The position numbers and the translations under genes are program-made. This document shows positions 1 through 8,054 of a stretch of DNA of 64,000 nt, piece by piece. The notes under the pieces were generated by a model. That model was not told where the DNA came from. It made no database searches and worked only from the letters and a program-made list of their open reading frames with translations. This stretch comes from Ruania rhizosphaerae (GTDB lineage: Bacteria > Actinomycetota > Actinomycetes > Actinomycetales > Beutenbergiaceae): assembly GCF_009805705.1 (NCBI RefSeq), contig NZ_VSMB01000012.1, forward strand, positions 1-64,000, in the 5' to 3' direction. Numbering within the stretch: position 1 is the first letter of the stretch; every line of letters starts with the position of its first letter.

Positions 1-2
1 CC

Positions 3-524
3 CCGCACGAGCAGGGTGGTGCCACGACCTCACGGAATCTGGCGGTGTTGTGCCGGCGGCACCATCGGGTGAAGACCCACACCGACTGGTCGTATGAGCT
101 GCTCAGCCCGGGGATGTATTACTGGACCGGGCCCGACCGGGTGGCGTATCTGGTGGCCCCGGAGGGCACGTTCGTACTCCCCGGTGTCATCAATACCCCG
201 GGTCAGCCGATCATCAAGACCCGCCGCGTCGCCATCGCCTCGATGCGAGCCAACGCCCGGGCTATGCCCACCCGCCGCCACCGCCAGGCGCGGCCAGCGG
301 CAGGACAGCCGCCTCCCGGCACCAGTCCCGGCACCAGTCCCGGCACCGGTTCTGGCACCGATCCAGGGCCCGACGCTGGTTTCGACCGTGACCGGCGCGT
401 GCACCACGAGCGCGGTGGGCGCCCGCCCGTCCACGACGTTGAGCTGCCTGTGAGCGAGGCTGAGGTGCCCGCGAGCCCCGCCACGACGCCCAGACCAGGC
501 AACACCGACCCACCACCCTTCTGA
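3..524 (+). CDS. HNH endonuclease (DUF222/13E12-type), C-terminal part
   Basis: The 5' end lies outside the window; the frame is open from base 3. The visible part begins with the end of an HNH motif (RNLAVLCRRHHRVKTH), followed by the WSYELLSPGMYYW region usual after the HNH in actinobacterial DUF222-HNH (REP13E12-like) proteins. About 100 residues of low-complexity Pro/Gly/Arg-rich tail follow, including a four-unit tandem repeat. These proteins are multicopy nuclease-like genes of uncertain role in many actinobacteria. The family call is good; activity cannot be judged without the N-terminus. Confidence 0.75.
   Translation, partial: PHEQGGATTSRNLAVLCRRHHRVKTHTDWSYELLSPGMYYWTGPDRVAYLVAPEGTFVLPGVINTPGQPIIKTRRVAIASMRANARAMPTRRHRQARPAAGQPPPGTSPGTSPGTGSGTDPGPDAGFDRDRRVHHERGGRPPVHDVELPVSEAEVPASPATTPRPGNTDPPPF
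315..362 (+). repeat. 12-bp tandem repeat, four units
   Basis: Four in-frame 12-nt units (cccggcaccagt, the same again, cccggcaccggt, tctggcaccgat) encode PGTS-PGTS-PGTG-SGTD in the tail of the HNH protein. The first two are identical and the later ones decay. The unit length is a multiple of three, so copy number can change without breaking the frame. Confidence 0.85.
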
Positions 525-605
525 CCACCCCGCCCCGAACCCCGCCGACACCCACCGTCGACGGGGGCCTTGGCGTGCCCGGAGTTCTCCTGCTACACCA
601 CTTCC

Positions 606-1098
606 ATGGCGCTAGAAGCTCCCCTGAGAGCAGTTGATCTGGATGCTGTCGTGTTCGACGTCGGTGAGACGCTTGTCGACGAATCTCGCGCCTGGACTCA
701 GCATGCGCACGCGGTGAACCTCAGTCCATTCACGGTCATGGCAACGTTGGGAGCCCTCATCGCGGAGGGTGTCGATCATCGGCACCTGTGGAGCCGGTTG
801 GACGTCCACCGAGTGGGCTGTGGCCAAACCAGCGGCCGCGTTCTTCGACCGCGTCAGTGCCGAGCTCTCACTTGCCCCAGAGCGGATCCTGTACGTCAGC
901 GATCGGCTCGACAACGACATCCTGCCGGCCCACGCCTCAGGAATGCGGACGGCACACCTGCGCCGGGGACCATGGGGAATCCACCACGCCAGACTGCCCG
1001 ACGCACGCCGCGCCGACATCCGGATCAGTTCGTTGCGGGAGCTGGCCAACTGGCTGCAGCACACGAGGTCATCCAACCGGACGGGCGGGTACGCCTAG
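606..1098 (+). pseudogene. HAD-superfamily hydrolase, internally deleted and frameshifted
   Basis: The ATG at 606 opens a frame with the HAD motif I region ([16 protein letters not shown]) and continues to about base 800 (VDHRHLW). The matching C-terminal half is in another frame from about 808: [12 protein letters not shown], then [31 protein letters not shown], ending at the TAG at 1096. The central cap and motif II segment, roughly 80-100 residues in typical relatives, is absent between the halves. This reads as one deletion with a frame change, so a working hydrolase is unlikely. The halves are too similar to one family to be separate genes. Confidence 0.8.
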
Positions 1099-1101
1099 AC
1101 T
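1096..1101 (+). promoter_or_regulatory. -10 element (TAGACT) for leaderless fmt
   Basis: TAGACT ends 7 nt before the fmt ATG at 1109, placing the transcript start at or beside the start codon. The first three bases are the TAG stop of the upstream HAD pseudogene. Confidence 0.55.
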
Positions 1102-1108
1102 GGCACGC

Positions 1109-2083
1109 ATGCGTGTTGTGTTTGCGGGCACGCCCGCCGTTGCCGTGCCCTCCCTCCACGCGATCCTCGCCTCAGCCCACGAGGTAGTCGCCGTTCTCAC
1201 GCGGCCTCCCGCCCCTGTCGGGCGCAAACGCGTCCTGACTCCGAGTCCGGTTCATGAGGCGGCGGAGGCGGCAGGAATCCCGGTGATCACCTCCGACAAA
1301 CCGCACGAACCCGGCACCTATGAGCGCCTGCGCGCACTCGCACCGGACGCGTGCGCCGTCGTCGCCTATGGTGCGCTGCTGCGTGAACCCGCCCTCTCGT
1401 TGCCGGCGCACGGCTGGATCAACCTGCACTTCTCACTGCTGCCCGCATGGCGAGGCGCCGCACCCGTGCAGCACGCGATCATGGCCGGCGACGACGTGAC
1501 CGGGGCGAGCACGTTCCGCATCGAAGCAGGTCTCGACACCGGTCCTGTCATCGGCACGATGACTGAGACGGTGCGCCCGTGGGATACGAGCGGTGACCTG
1601 CTGGACCGGCTGGCGGAGGCAGGGCCGGCCCTTCTCGTCTCGTCTCTGGACGCACTGGCCGACGGCAGCGCGCAGCCGCAACCGCAGCCTCCCGACGGCG
1701 TGAGTCACGCCCCCCGCCTGACAGCCGAACACGGGCACGTCGACTGGCGACGCCCCGCGGCCGCGATCGACAGGCAGATCCGTGGCTGCACCCCGGCCCC
1801 GGGAGCATGGACCACCCGGGAGGGCCACCGCGTCAAACTAGGACCGGTACGCCCGGTCCAGAGTGCCACCGTGCTCGCGCCGGGCCAGCTCGCCGCCACA
1901 GCAGACGGCGTCCTTGTCGGCACCGGGACCGAGCCGGTGCGTCTCGACCAGATCGCCCCACCCGGGAAGTCCTGGATGGCGGCGGCCGACTGGGCACGAG
2001 GCGCGCGGCTGGGTGACGCCGATGGATTCGACACCGCCGATGTGGCAGCCGGCCACCACTCCAGTCAGGACACGCAGGCATGA
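1109..2083 (+). CDS. fmt: methionyl-tRNA formyltransferase
   Basis: Transfers a formyl group from 10-formyltetrahydrofolate to Met-tRNAfMet for translation initiation. The 324 residues match the family length. The N-terminal domain starts MRVVFAGTP and carries the folate-binding loop [13 protein letters not shown]; catalytic residues N105, H107 and D143 (in GLDTGP) correspond to N106, H108 and D144 of E. coli Fmt. The OB-fold C-terminal tRNA-binding domain runs from about residue 205. The start is fixed by the MRVVFAGTP consensus and the -10 hexamer 7 nt upstream. The stop overlaps rsmB by ATGA, giving translational coupling. The frame stays open further upstream, but that part overlaps the HAD remnant and is not coding for Fmt. 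Confidence 0.95.
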   Translation: MRVVFAGTPAVAVPSLHAILASAHEVVAVLTRPPAPVGRKRVLTPSPVHEAAEAAGIPVITSDKPHEPGTYERLRALAPDACAVVAYGALLREPALSLPAHGWINLHFSLLPAWRGAAPVQHAIMAGDDVTGASTFRIEAGLDTGPVIGTMTETVRPWDTSGDLLDRLAEAGPALLVSSLDALADGSAQPQPQPPDGVSHAPRLTAEHGHVDWRRPAAAIDRQIRGCTPAPGAWTTREGHRVKLGPVRPVQSATVLAPGQLAATADGVLVGTGTEPVRLDQIAPPGKSWMAAADWARGARLGDADGFDTADVAAGHHSSQDTQA

Positions 2084-3666
2084 ACGACGATCACCGCAAC
2101 GGCGGCAATGACCGCGAACGCCGCGGCCGCCACGATCGGGACGGCCGGCCAGCGCGCGGCCCCCGATCGAGGCATGGAGGCGATCAACCGGGCGGGCGGG
2201 AGCACGGCCGACAAGGGACCCGACGTGGCGCCACTCGTCGCGACAGTGCCGACGACCGCTCCCGCACGACCCGGGCACCACGCGAGCGCGCCAAGGACGC
2301 CGATCCAGCGCGCCGCGCCGCCTACGACACGCTCCGCACAGTCGCCGACTCCGATTCCTACGCGAACCTGACCCTGCCACCGATGCTGCGCGAGCGCCGT
2401 ATCGCCGGCCGTGATGCCGCGTTCGCGACCGAGCTCGCATACGGCACGCTGCGCTATCAGGGCCGCTATGACGCGATCATCGGCACCGTCGCCGACCGTC
2501 GCCTCGAGCAGCTCGACCCACCGGTACTCGACGTCCTGCGGCTCGGTGCCCACCAGCTGCTCGCCATGCGGGTACCCGATCACGCCGCCGTCTCCGCGAC
2601 GGTGGGGCTGGCCCGCAGTGCCGTCGGAGCCGGGTCCGCTCAGTTCGTCAACGCGATCCTGCGGCGCATCGCCGAGCGTGAGCTTCCGGAATGGTTGGAC
2701 ATCATCACCGCCGAGCTGCCCGAGGAGACCGACCGCCTGGCTGTGTCCAGCTCGCACCCGGCATGGATCGTTCGCTCGATGCGGCAGAGCCTGTCCACCA
2801 CGGCCGAAGGCTCGGACGACCTGCCCGCGCTGCTGGAAGCCGACAACACCGCGCCCGCGGTCACGCTCGTCCTACGCCCAGGGCTCGCGACGGACGAGGA
2901 TGCACCCGACAGCCAGCCCACCCGATGGGCCCCGACCGCCCGTACTCTCACTCACGGCGATCCAGGGGCGCTGGAAGCAGTCCGCTCCGCCCGCGCCGGG
3001 GTCCAAGACGAAGGAAGTCAGCTCGTCACCCTGATCGCCGCTGCCGCGCCCGTCGACGGGCCCGACGCCACATGGCTCGACCTGTGCGCGGGTCCCGGAG
3101 GCAAGGCTGCCCTGTTCGGCGCCCTCCTCGCGGAACGATCCCCGGACGGCGTCCTGCTGGCCAACGAAGTGTCGACGCACCGGGCCAGACTCGTGGACCA
3201 GTCCACCGCGGCCCTCCGGACGGTCCTGCCTGGCCTGAGTATCCGGACCGGTGACGGCCGGGAGATCGGGGAGGAGCAGCCCGGTGCCTTCGATCGTGTC
3301 CTGGTGGATGTCCCGTGCACAGGACTGGGTGCGCTGCGCCGTCGTCCGGAATCCCGCTGGCGCCGGTCGCTGTCCGATCTGGCCTCCCTCGGCCCGCTGC
3401 AGCGCCAGCTGCTCACCTCCGCTCTGAACGCCGCCCGCCCCGGGGGAGTGGTGGCCTATGTGACCTGCTCCCCGCACCTGGCCGAGACCCACGCCGTCGT
3501 GACCGACGTGCTGAAGCGAGCCGAGCACGCGGAGGTGCTGGACGCCGTCCAGATCGCCGAGCATGTGATCGGCGCCCCGCTGCCCGGCCAGCAGGGACCC
3601 TACGTGCAGCTGTGGCCTCACCGGCACGGGACCGACGCAATGTTCCTCGCGCTCATCCGCCGGTGA
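2080..3666 (+). CDS. rsmB: 16S rRNA (cytosine-C5)-methyltransferase RsmB
   Basis: SAM-dependent m5C methylase of 16S rRNA (C967 in E. coli). The 528 residues are arranged as a basic, disordered N-terminus (about 1-75, rich in Arg, Gly and Asp), a NusB-like RNA-binding domain (about 75-210) and a Rossmann methylase domain. The SAM motif [10 protein letters not shown] lies near residue 335. The two catalytic cysteines of the m5C family are present: C413 in PCTG and C463 in TCSP. The long charged N-terminal extension is common in actinobacterial RsmB. It is coupled to fmt by the ATGA overlap at 2080. Confidence 0.95.
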   Translation: MNDDHRNGGNDRERRGRHDRDGRPARGPRSRHGGDQPGGREHGRQGTRRGATRRDSADDRSRTTRAPRERAKDADPARRAAYDTLRTVADSDSYANLTLPPMLRERRIAGRDAAFATELAYGTLRYQGRYDAIIGTVADRRLEQLDPPVLDVLRLGAHQLLAMRVPDHAAVSATVGLARSAVGAGSAQFVNAILRRIAERELPEWLDIITAELPEETDRLAVSSSHPAWIVRSMRQSLSTTAEGSDDLPALLEADNTAPAVTLVLRPGLATDEDAPDSQPTRWAPTARTLTHGDPGALEAVRSARAGVQDEGSQLVTLIAAAAPVDGPDATWLDLCAGPGGKAALFGALLAERSPDGVLLANEVSTHRARLVDQSTAALRTVLPGLSIRTGDGREIGEEQPGAFDRVLVDVPCTGLGALRRRPESRWRRSLSDLASLGPLQRQLLTSALNAARPGGVVAYVTCSPHLAETHAVVTDVLKRAEHAEVLDAVQIAEHVIGAPLPGQQGPYVQLWPHRHGTDAMFLALIRR

Positions 3667-3686
3667 GCACCGATACCCTGACCACC

Positions 3687-4358
3687 ATGACGGCACCGAT
3701 CCTGATCTCACCGAGCGTGCTGAACGCGGACCTGGCGAACCTCACCGGGGAGATCGGGCGCATCGCCAGCGCCGACTACGTGCACCTGGACGTCATGGAC
3801 AACCACTTCGTGCCGAACATGACATTCGGCCTCCCGGTGGTCGAACGCATCCTCGCCACCACGGCCGTTCCCGCCGATGTGCACCTGATGATCGATGACC
3901 CGGACACATGGGCACCTGCCTATGCGGAGGCCGGGGCCGCGTCCGTCACGTTCCATGCCGAGGCGGCCCGGGCACCGGTGCGGCTCGCCCGGGAACTCCG
4001 CGCGAAAGGTGCCAGGGCCAGTCTCGCGCTCCGCCCAGCCACCGGGATCGAGAACTACCTGGACCTGCTACCGGAGTTCGACATGGTCCTGGCGATGACC
4101 GTTGAACCCGGCTTCGGTGGCCAGTCCTTCATCACCGGGACTTTGCCGAAGATCCGCCGTACCCGCGACGCCATCACCCGCTCGGGCGCCGATGTGTGGA
4201 TCCAGGTCGATGGTGGCGTCTCCCGCGAGACCATCGCCGACGCCGGAGCCGCAGGAGCGAACGTCTTCGTCGCCGGGTCTGCGGTCTACTCCGCCGCCGA
4301 CCCCGCCGAGGAGATCGCCATCCTGCGCGCCAAGGCCACGGACGCGTTCCGACCCTGA
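3687..4358 (+). CDS. rpe: ribulose-phosphate 3-epimerase
   Basis: Interconverts ribulose 5-phosphate and xylulose 5-phosphate in the pentose phosphate pathway. The 223-residue TIM barrel shows the family signatures [29 protein letters not shown] (metal/catalytic Asp), [19 protein letters not shown] (phosphate binding) and IQVDGGV. I chose the ATG at 3687 ([10 protein letters not shown]) because it places the first beta strand at the N-terminus. A GTG at 3663 is in frame and overlaps the rsmB stop as GTGA, so an extra eight residues with direct coupling is a serious alternative. Confidence 0.93.
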   Translation: MTAPILISPSVLNADLANLTGEIGRIASADYVHLDVMDNHFVPNMTFGLPVVERILATTAVPADVHLMIDDPDTWAPAYAEAGAASVTFHAEAARAPVRLARELRAKGARASLALRPATGIENYLDLLPEFDMVLAMTVEPGFGGQSFITGTLPKIRRTRDAITRSGADVWIQVDGGVSRETIADAGAAGANVFVAGSAVYSAADPAEEIAILRAKATDAFRP

Positions 4359-4397
4359 GGCTCACCGCCGCGGGTGTGAGAGAATGGGCGCGATCAA

Positions 4398-4517
4398 CGT
4401 GCTCCGGGGTCGGTGAAAGTCCGAGCCGGCGGTGACAGTCCGCGACCCGATCGCAAGATCGGTTGACCTGGTGGAACTCCAGGACCGACGGTGAAAGTCC
4501 GGATGGGAGGAAGCACG
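4398..4517 (+). ncRNA. FMN riboswitch aptamer (RFN element)
   Basis: The P1 strands cgtgct (4398-4403) and agcacg (4512-4517) enclose the conserved core: ggtgaaagtccgagccggcg, then gtgacagtccgcgac, a variable hairpin (cccgatcgcaagatcggttg), ggtggaactcc, and ccgacggtgaaagtccggat. These blocks match the RFN consensus closely and in order. RFN aptamers bind flavin mononucleotide and usually repress riboflavin synthesis or uptake genes. Here the element precedes an ABC permease and a binding lipoprotein, not rib biosynthesis genes. Confidence 0.93.
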
Positions 4518-4518
4518 C

Positions 4519-4534
4519 GACGTCATGTGACGTC
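4519..4534 (+). promoter_or_regulatory. hairpin directly after riboswitch P1
   Basis: Perfect inverted repeat gacgtc-atgt-gacgtc begins 2 nt after the P1 3' strand. It may stack on P1 or compete with it when the aptamer is unbound. No U-tract follows, so it is not a simple terminator. Confidence 0.4.
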
Positions 4535-4557
4535 GTCGGTCGACGTGCGCCGCGCCG

Positions 4558-4592
4558 TCGTCCACCCCGGGTAACGCTTGGGGAGAGGACGA
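4558..4592 (+). promoter_or_regulatory. hairpin sequestering the permease ribosome binding site
   Basis: tcgtcc (4558-4563) pairs with ggacga (4587-4592), and cccc (4565-4568) with gggg (4580-4583), leaving an 11-nt loop and a small internal loop. The 3' arm contains the purine-rich Shine-Dalgarno region ggggagagga ahead of the ATG at 4599. This fits a translational expression platform for the FMN aptamer. The pairing is visible; the ligand dependence is inferred. Confidence 0.5.
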
Positions 4593-4598
4593 GAGAGC

Positions 4599-5378
4599 AT
4601 GTCACGCAGGTCGACGCAGCCACGACCGGCTGATGCAGCCGATCTCGTCGGCTCCTCGGTTCTGGCGCCGCTCGTGATCGGAGCGGCCGGCCTGCTGTTG
4701 TGGGAGATCGTCGCCGGCCTGACGCCCTCGCGGATCCTTCCTGCCCCCAGTGCACTGGCCACGCGGCTCGTCACCGAGGTCTCCGAAGGCGACATCCTGC
4801 GCTACGCCGCCACCACGGCCAGCGAGAGCCTGCTCGGCGGTCTCATCGGCCTGGCAGTGGCCCTCCCAATCGGCTATCTGCTGGCCCGGTCCCGCCTCGC
4901 ATCCGCCGCGCTAGGCCCCTACCTGGCTGCCACCCAGGCCATCCCCGCCGTTGCCCTCGCCCCTCTGATCGTGCTCTGGTTCGGCTACGGCCTGCTGCCG
5001 ATCGCGCTGCTGTGTGCGCTGCTGGTCTTCTTCCCGATCGTGGTCAACACCGCCCTCGGCCTCACCACGCTCGACGACGAGGTGCTCGGTGCCGCACGCC
5101 TCGACGGCGCCGGCCGCTGGCGTCTGCTGCTCCACATCGAAGCCCCCCTGGCCCTTCCCGCCGTCCTCGCGGGTGTCCGCAACGGTTTCGTGCTCTCCAT
5201 CACCGGCGCCGTGGTCGGCGAGTTCGTCATGGGCGGACAGGGCCTCGGGCTGCTGCTGTCGGTCTACCGCGACCGCTCCGACACGACCGGCATGTTCGCG
5301 ACTCTCATCGTCCTGGCCGCCGGAGCGGTCGGGTTCTACGTGCTCGTCAGAGCCTGGGAAAGAAAGGTCCGCTGGTGA
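4599..5378 (+). CDS. ABC transporter permease, FMN-riboswitch controlled (RibX-like)
   Basis: Inner-membrane permease of 259 residues in the SsuC/ThiX/RibX group (BPD_transp_1), with about six hydrophobic segments. The cytoplasmic EAA loop that contacts the ATPase is clear: GAARLDGAGRWRLLLHIEAPLALP (residues about 165-190). The ATG at 4599 follows the purine-rich ribosome binding site; an in-frame TTG at 4578 would bury that site. The FMN riboswitch upstream and the NMT1/THI5-type binding protein downstream argue for flavin or flavin-precursor uptake, as in the RibXY systems known from Chloroflexi. No ATPase gene is adjacent, so a partner encoded elsewhere is needed. Confidence 0.85.
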   Translation: MSRRSTQPRPADAADLVGSSVLAPLVIGAAGLLLWEIVAGLTPSRILPAPSALATRLVTEVSEGDILRYAATTASESLLGGLIGLAVALPIGYLLARSRLASAALGPYLAATQAIPAVALAPLIVLWFGYGLLPIALLCALLVFFPIVVNTALGLTTLDDEVLGAARLDGAGRWRLLLHIEAPLALPAVLAGVRNGFVLSITGAVVGEFVMGGQGLGLLLSVYRDRSDTTGMFATLIVLAAGAVGFYVLVRAWERKVRW

Positions 5379-6400
5379 CTACCCTCCGCCGCCGCAGCCT
5401 GCTGGCTGCCCTCACCCTCACCCTCGCCGCAGCCGCGGGGTGCGCCCCCTCCACCGACGACGGCGCCTCCTCCTCGCCGAGTACCGGTACCGATCCGCAG
5501 CACTCACTGACGATCGGCCTCACCTACGTCCCGAACGTCCAGTTCGCCCCGTTCTACCTGGCCGAGCAGCAGGGCTACTTCGATGAGGCGGGCGTCGACG
5601 TCACCCTGCGTCACCACGGCGAGTCAGAGGACCTGTTCGGAGCCCTGGCGGAGGGCACCGAGCAGGTGGTCGTGGCCGGTGGCGACGAGATCATGGTGGC
5701 GCGTGACGCGGGTGTTCCAGTCCGGAGCATCGCCACCCTGTACGAGTCCTATCCGGTGGCGCTCATCGTCCCGGCCGACTCCGACGTCGCCACGCCGGCC
5801 GACCTGGCCGGCCGCACCGTAGGTGTGCCCGGTCCGTTCGGGGAGACCTGGTACGGCCTGCTCGCCATGCTCGAGCAGGCCGGGTTGACCGAGGATGACG
5901 TGCAGATCGAGCACATCGGCTTCACGCAGCAGAGCGCACTCGCCGAGGGCCACGTGGACGCCGTCATGGGCTACCAGAACAACGATGTGCCGCAGTTCGC
6001 CGCCACCGGGCTCGATGTGCGGGCCGTGCCCCTGGGTGAGGTACCGCTCGTGGGCATCGGACTCGGCACCACCGATGAGCTCACCCAGACCGAACCCGAG
6101 GCGCTGCGGGCGGTGATCGGCGCAGTCGGGCGTGCCCTCGCCGACATCGCCGCCGACCCCCGAGCCGGGGTGGACGCCGCGATCGAGGCGATCCCGGGCA
6201 CCGTCGATGCCGAGCAGGAGGCGATCATGACCGCCACGATGGAGTCGACGGTGCCGTTGTACGGCACCACCGGTCCCGGGTGGGGCGTGCACCGCGGCCC
6301 GTGGCAGGAGATGTCGACGTTCCTCGACTCGGTCGGGCTGACCTCGTCGCCCGTCCCACCCCAGGAGGCGTATACGGACGCCTTCGCCGAAGACCAGTAG
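5375..6400 (+). CDS. ABC substrate-binding lipoprotein, NMT1/THI5-like (RibY-like)
   Basis: Extracytoplasmic binding protein of 341 residues. A lipoprotein signal ends in AAAAGC (lipid-anchored Cys23), followed by a Ser/Thr-rich linker and the NMT1/THI5 fold beginning [22 protein letters not shown]. The family binds thiamine pyrimidines, riboflavin and other small heterocycles. The GTG start at 5375 overlaps the permease stop (GTGA), so both are read from the riboswitch transcript. The regulator upstream is an FMN and not a TPP element, favouring riboflavin or a relative as ligand; the pocket residues cannot be judged by eye. The stop TAG is also part of the hisE -10 hexamer. Confidence 0.85.
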   Translation: MTTLRRRSLLAALTLTLAAAAGCAPSTDDGASSSPSTGTDPQHSLTIGLTYVPNVQFAPFYLAEQQGYFDEAGVDVTLRHHGESEDLFGALAEGTEQVVVAGGDEIMVARDAGVPVRSIATLYESYPVALIVPADSDVATPADLAGRTVGVPGPFGETWYGLLAMLEQAGLTEDDVQIEHIGFTQQSALAEGHVDAVMGYQNNDVPQFAATGLDVRAVPLGEVPLVGIGLGTTDELTQTEPEALRAVIGAVGRALADIAADPRAGVDAAIEAIPGTVDAEQEAIMTATMESTVPLYGTTGPGWGVHRGPWQEMSTFLDSVGLTSSPVPPQEAYTDAFAEDQ

Positions 6401-6403
6401 GCT
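6398..6403 (+). promoter_or_regulatory. -10 element (TAGGCT) for leaderless hisE
   Basis: TAGGCT sits 7 nt before the hisE GTG. Its TAG is the stop codon of the binding-protein gene. It would let hisEG be transcribed independently of the riboswitch operon. Confidence 0.55.
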
Positions 6404-6410
6404 CTGCGGC

Positions 6411-6674
6411 GTGAAAACCTTCGACGACCTCTTCGCTGAGCTCCAGCACAAGGCCCAGACCCGCCCGGAGGGTTCCGGGACCGTCGCCGAGCTGGACTCC
6501 GGCGTCCATGCCATCGGCAAGAAGATCGTCGAGGAGGCCGCCGAGGTGTGGATGGCCGCCGAGTACCAGAGCGAGGACGAGGCCGCCGAGGAGATCTCTC
6601 AGCTGCTCTACCACCTGCAGGTGATGATGCTCGCCCGCGGTCTCACACTCGAGGACGTCTACCAGCATCTGTGA
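6411..6674 (+). CDS. hisE: phosphoribosyl-ATP pyrophosphatase
   Basis: Second step of histidine synthesis: hydrolysis of PR-ATP to PR-AMP and pyrophosphate. The 87 residues are the usual stand-alone HisE length. The all-alpha MazG-like fold has the acidic metal-binding helix [16 protein letters not shown] and the second acidic stretch [20 protein letters not shown]. The GTG start is supported by the -10 hexamer 7 nt upstream; no Shine-Dalgarno is visible. hisG follows 52 nt later. The remaining his genes are not in the window. Confidence 0.95.
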   Translation: MKTFDDLFAELQHKAQTRPEGSGTVAELDSGVHAIGKKIVEEAAEVWMAAEYQSEDEAAEEISQLLYHLQVMMLARGLTLEDVYQHL

Positions 6675-6726
6675 GCACCGCCCTACGTGACATGCCCGCC
6701 ACCCACCTGTGAACCGAAGGACCCCC

Positions 6727-7575
6727 GTGCTCAGAATTGCCGTGCCCAACAAGGGCTCCCTCTCCGAGCCCGCCAGCCAGATGCTGCGGGAAGCCGGCTA
6801 CCGGCAGCGCCGCGACGGCCGCGAACTGGTATTGCCCGACACCGAGAACGATGTCGAGTTCTTCTTCCTGCGACCGCGTGACATCGCCGTCTACGTCGGC
6901 GAAGGCGTTGTCGACGCCGGAATCACCGGCCGTGACCTGCTGCTGGACTCGGGTGTGGACGCCATCGAGCATCGCGCACTCGGCTTCGCCGGCTCGACGT
7001 TCCACTTCGCCGGGCCCCCCGACCACGTCACCTCACTGGCTGACATCCACGGCAAGCGCGTCGCCACCAGCTACGCCCACCTGGTCGGCACGTACCTGGC
7101 CGAACGGGATATCGACGCGCACGTCGTGCGTCTGGACGGCGCGATCGAGTCAACTATCCGGCTCGGGGTCGCCGATGTCGTTGCGGATGTCGTCGAGACC
7201 GGTGGCACGTTGCGCGCAGCCGGCCTGCACGTCTTCGGTGAGCCGATCCTGCGCTCGGAGGCGGTGCTGATCCGCCCGAACGCGGGGGAGGAGCCCAAGG
7301 CGGGGCTGGCCACCCTGGACCGCCGTCTCCATGGTGTGCTCGTCGCTCGTCAGTACGTGCTCATGGACTACGACTGCCCGGTGGATCGGGTGGAGGCCTG
7401 CGTGGCCGTCACCCCCGGTCTGGAGTCGCCGACGGTCTCGCCGCTGCATGACGACCGCTGGAAGGCGGTCCGCGCGATGGTGCCCCGGAAGCAGACGAAC
7501 CGGATCATGGACGAGCTGTACGAGCTCGGGGCGCGAGCGATCATCGTCACCGGGATCCACGCGAGCCGACTGTAG
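6727..7575 (+). CDS. hisG: ATP phosphoribosyltransferase, long form
   Basis: First committed step of histidine synthesis: ATP plus PRPP to PR-ATP. The 282 residues are the long HisG form, with two periplasmic-binding-like domains and a C-terminal ACT-like regulatory domain (from about residue 208) that mediates histidine feedback. The signatures [25 protein letters not shown] and [19 protein letters not shown] (PRPP site) are present. I chose the GTG at 6727 because gaagga lies 5 nt upstream and [10 protein letters not shown] is the standard N-terminus. A GTG at 6709 would add six residues and would bury that site. Confidence 0.94.
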   Translation: MLRIAVPNKGSLSEPASQMLREAGYRQRRDGRELVLPDTENDVEFFFLRPRDIAVYVGEGVVDAGITGRDLLLDSGVDAIEHRALGFAGSTFHFAGPPDHVTSLADIHGKRVATSYAHLVGTYLAERDIDAHVVRLDGAIESTIRLGVADVVADVVETGGTLRAAGLHVFGEPILRSEAVLIRPNAGEEPKAGLATLDRRLHGVLVARQYVLMDYDCPVDRVEACVAVTPGLESPTVSPLHDDRWKAVRAMVPRKQTNRIMDELYELGARAIIVTGIHASRL

Positions 7576-7580
7576 GGCTC

Positions 7581-8054
7581 ATGACCGAGCACGCGGGCGA
7601 GGCGGATCTCTACGCTCCGTTCCGCCCGCGTGCCACCCGCTGGGTGAGCCTGTCGATCATCGGCTGGATCGTCGGCGGCTATGTGCTCTTCGTGATCCTG
7701 ACGGCTCGGCTGCCGGGATCGCACCTCGGGCTCCACGTCGCTGCCGGGGTGCTGGCCGCCGCCGTGGTGCTGTTCCTGTGGTTGCAGGCCAGCGTGGCCG
7801 CTGTTCCTGACCCGCAGGGATTGGTGGTTCGGAACGTCTTCCGACGGCGTCGGCTGGCGTGGGAGCAAATCGTCACCGTGCGATTCGGTGAGCGGGACTG
7901 GGTGCAACTCGATCTGGACGACGGATCCGTGTGGGCGGTGATGGCCATCCAACGCGTGGACGGCCATCGCGCCCGCGCCGACTCACGTCGGCTGGCGGCC
8001 CTCGTCGCGCGGCACGAGCCGGGCGGCATGGACGCCCGCGGCGGCGGCGGCTAG
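7581..8054 (+). CDS. membrane protein with PH-like domain
   Basis: 157 residues. Two hydrophobic segments (about 22-45 and 55-75) are followed by a compact beta-rich domain (DPQGLVVRNVFRRRRLAWEQIVTVRFGERDWVQLDLDDGSVWAVM) typical of actinobacterial bacterial-PH proteins often found just after hisG. It ends in a Gly-rich tail. It starts 6 nt after hisG and is probably cotranscribed. The last 72 bp overlap the 3' end of the DUF3866 gene on the other strand. No biochemical role is known to me. Confidence 0.8.
   Translation: MTEHAGEADLYAPFRPRATRWVSLSIIGWIVGGYVLFVILTARLPGSHLGLHVAAGVLAAAVVLFLWLQASVAAVPDPQGLVVRNVFRRRRLAWEQIVTVRFGERDWVQLDLDDGSVWAVMAIQRVDGHRARADSRRLAALVARHEPGGMDARGGGG

Noticed and set aside
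3-524. Phage or intein homing endonuclease
   Set aside because: The HNH context is the DUF222 type found as ordinary chromosomal copies in actinobacteria.
4398-4517. TPP riboswitch, because of the THI5-type binding protein
   Set aside because: The conserved blocks are those of the FMN element; the CUGAGA and ACYUGA blocks of TPP switches are missing.
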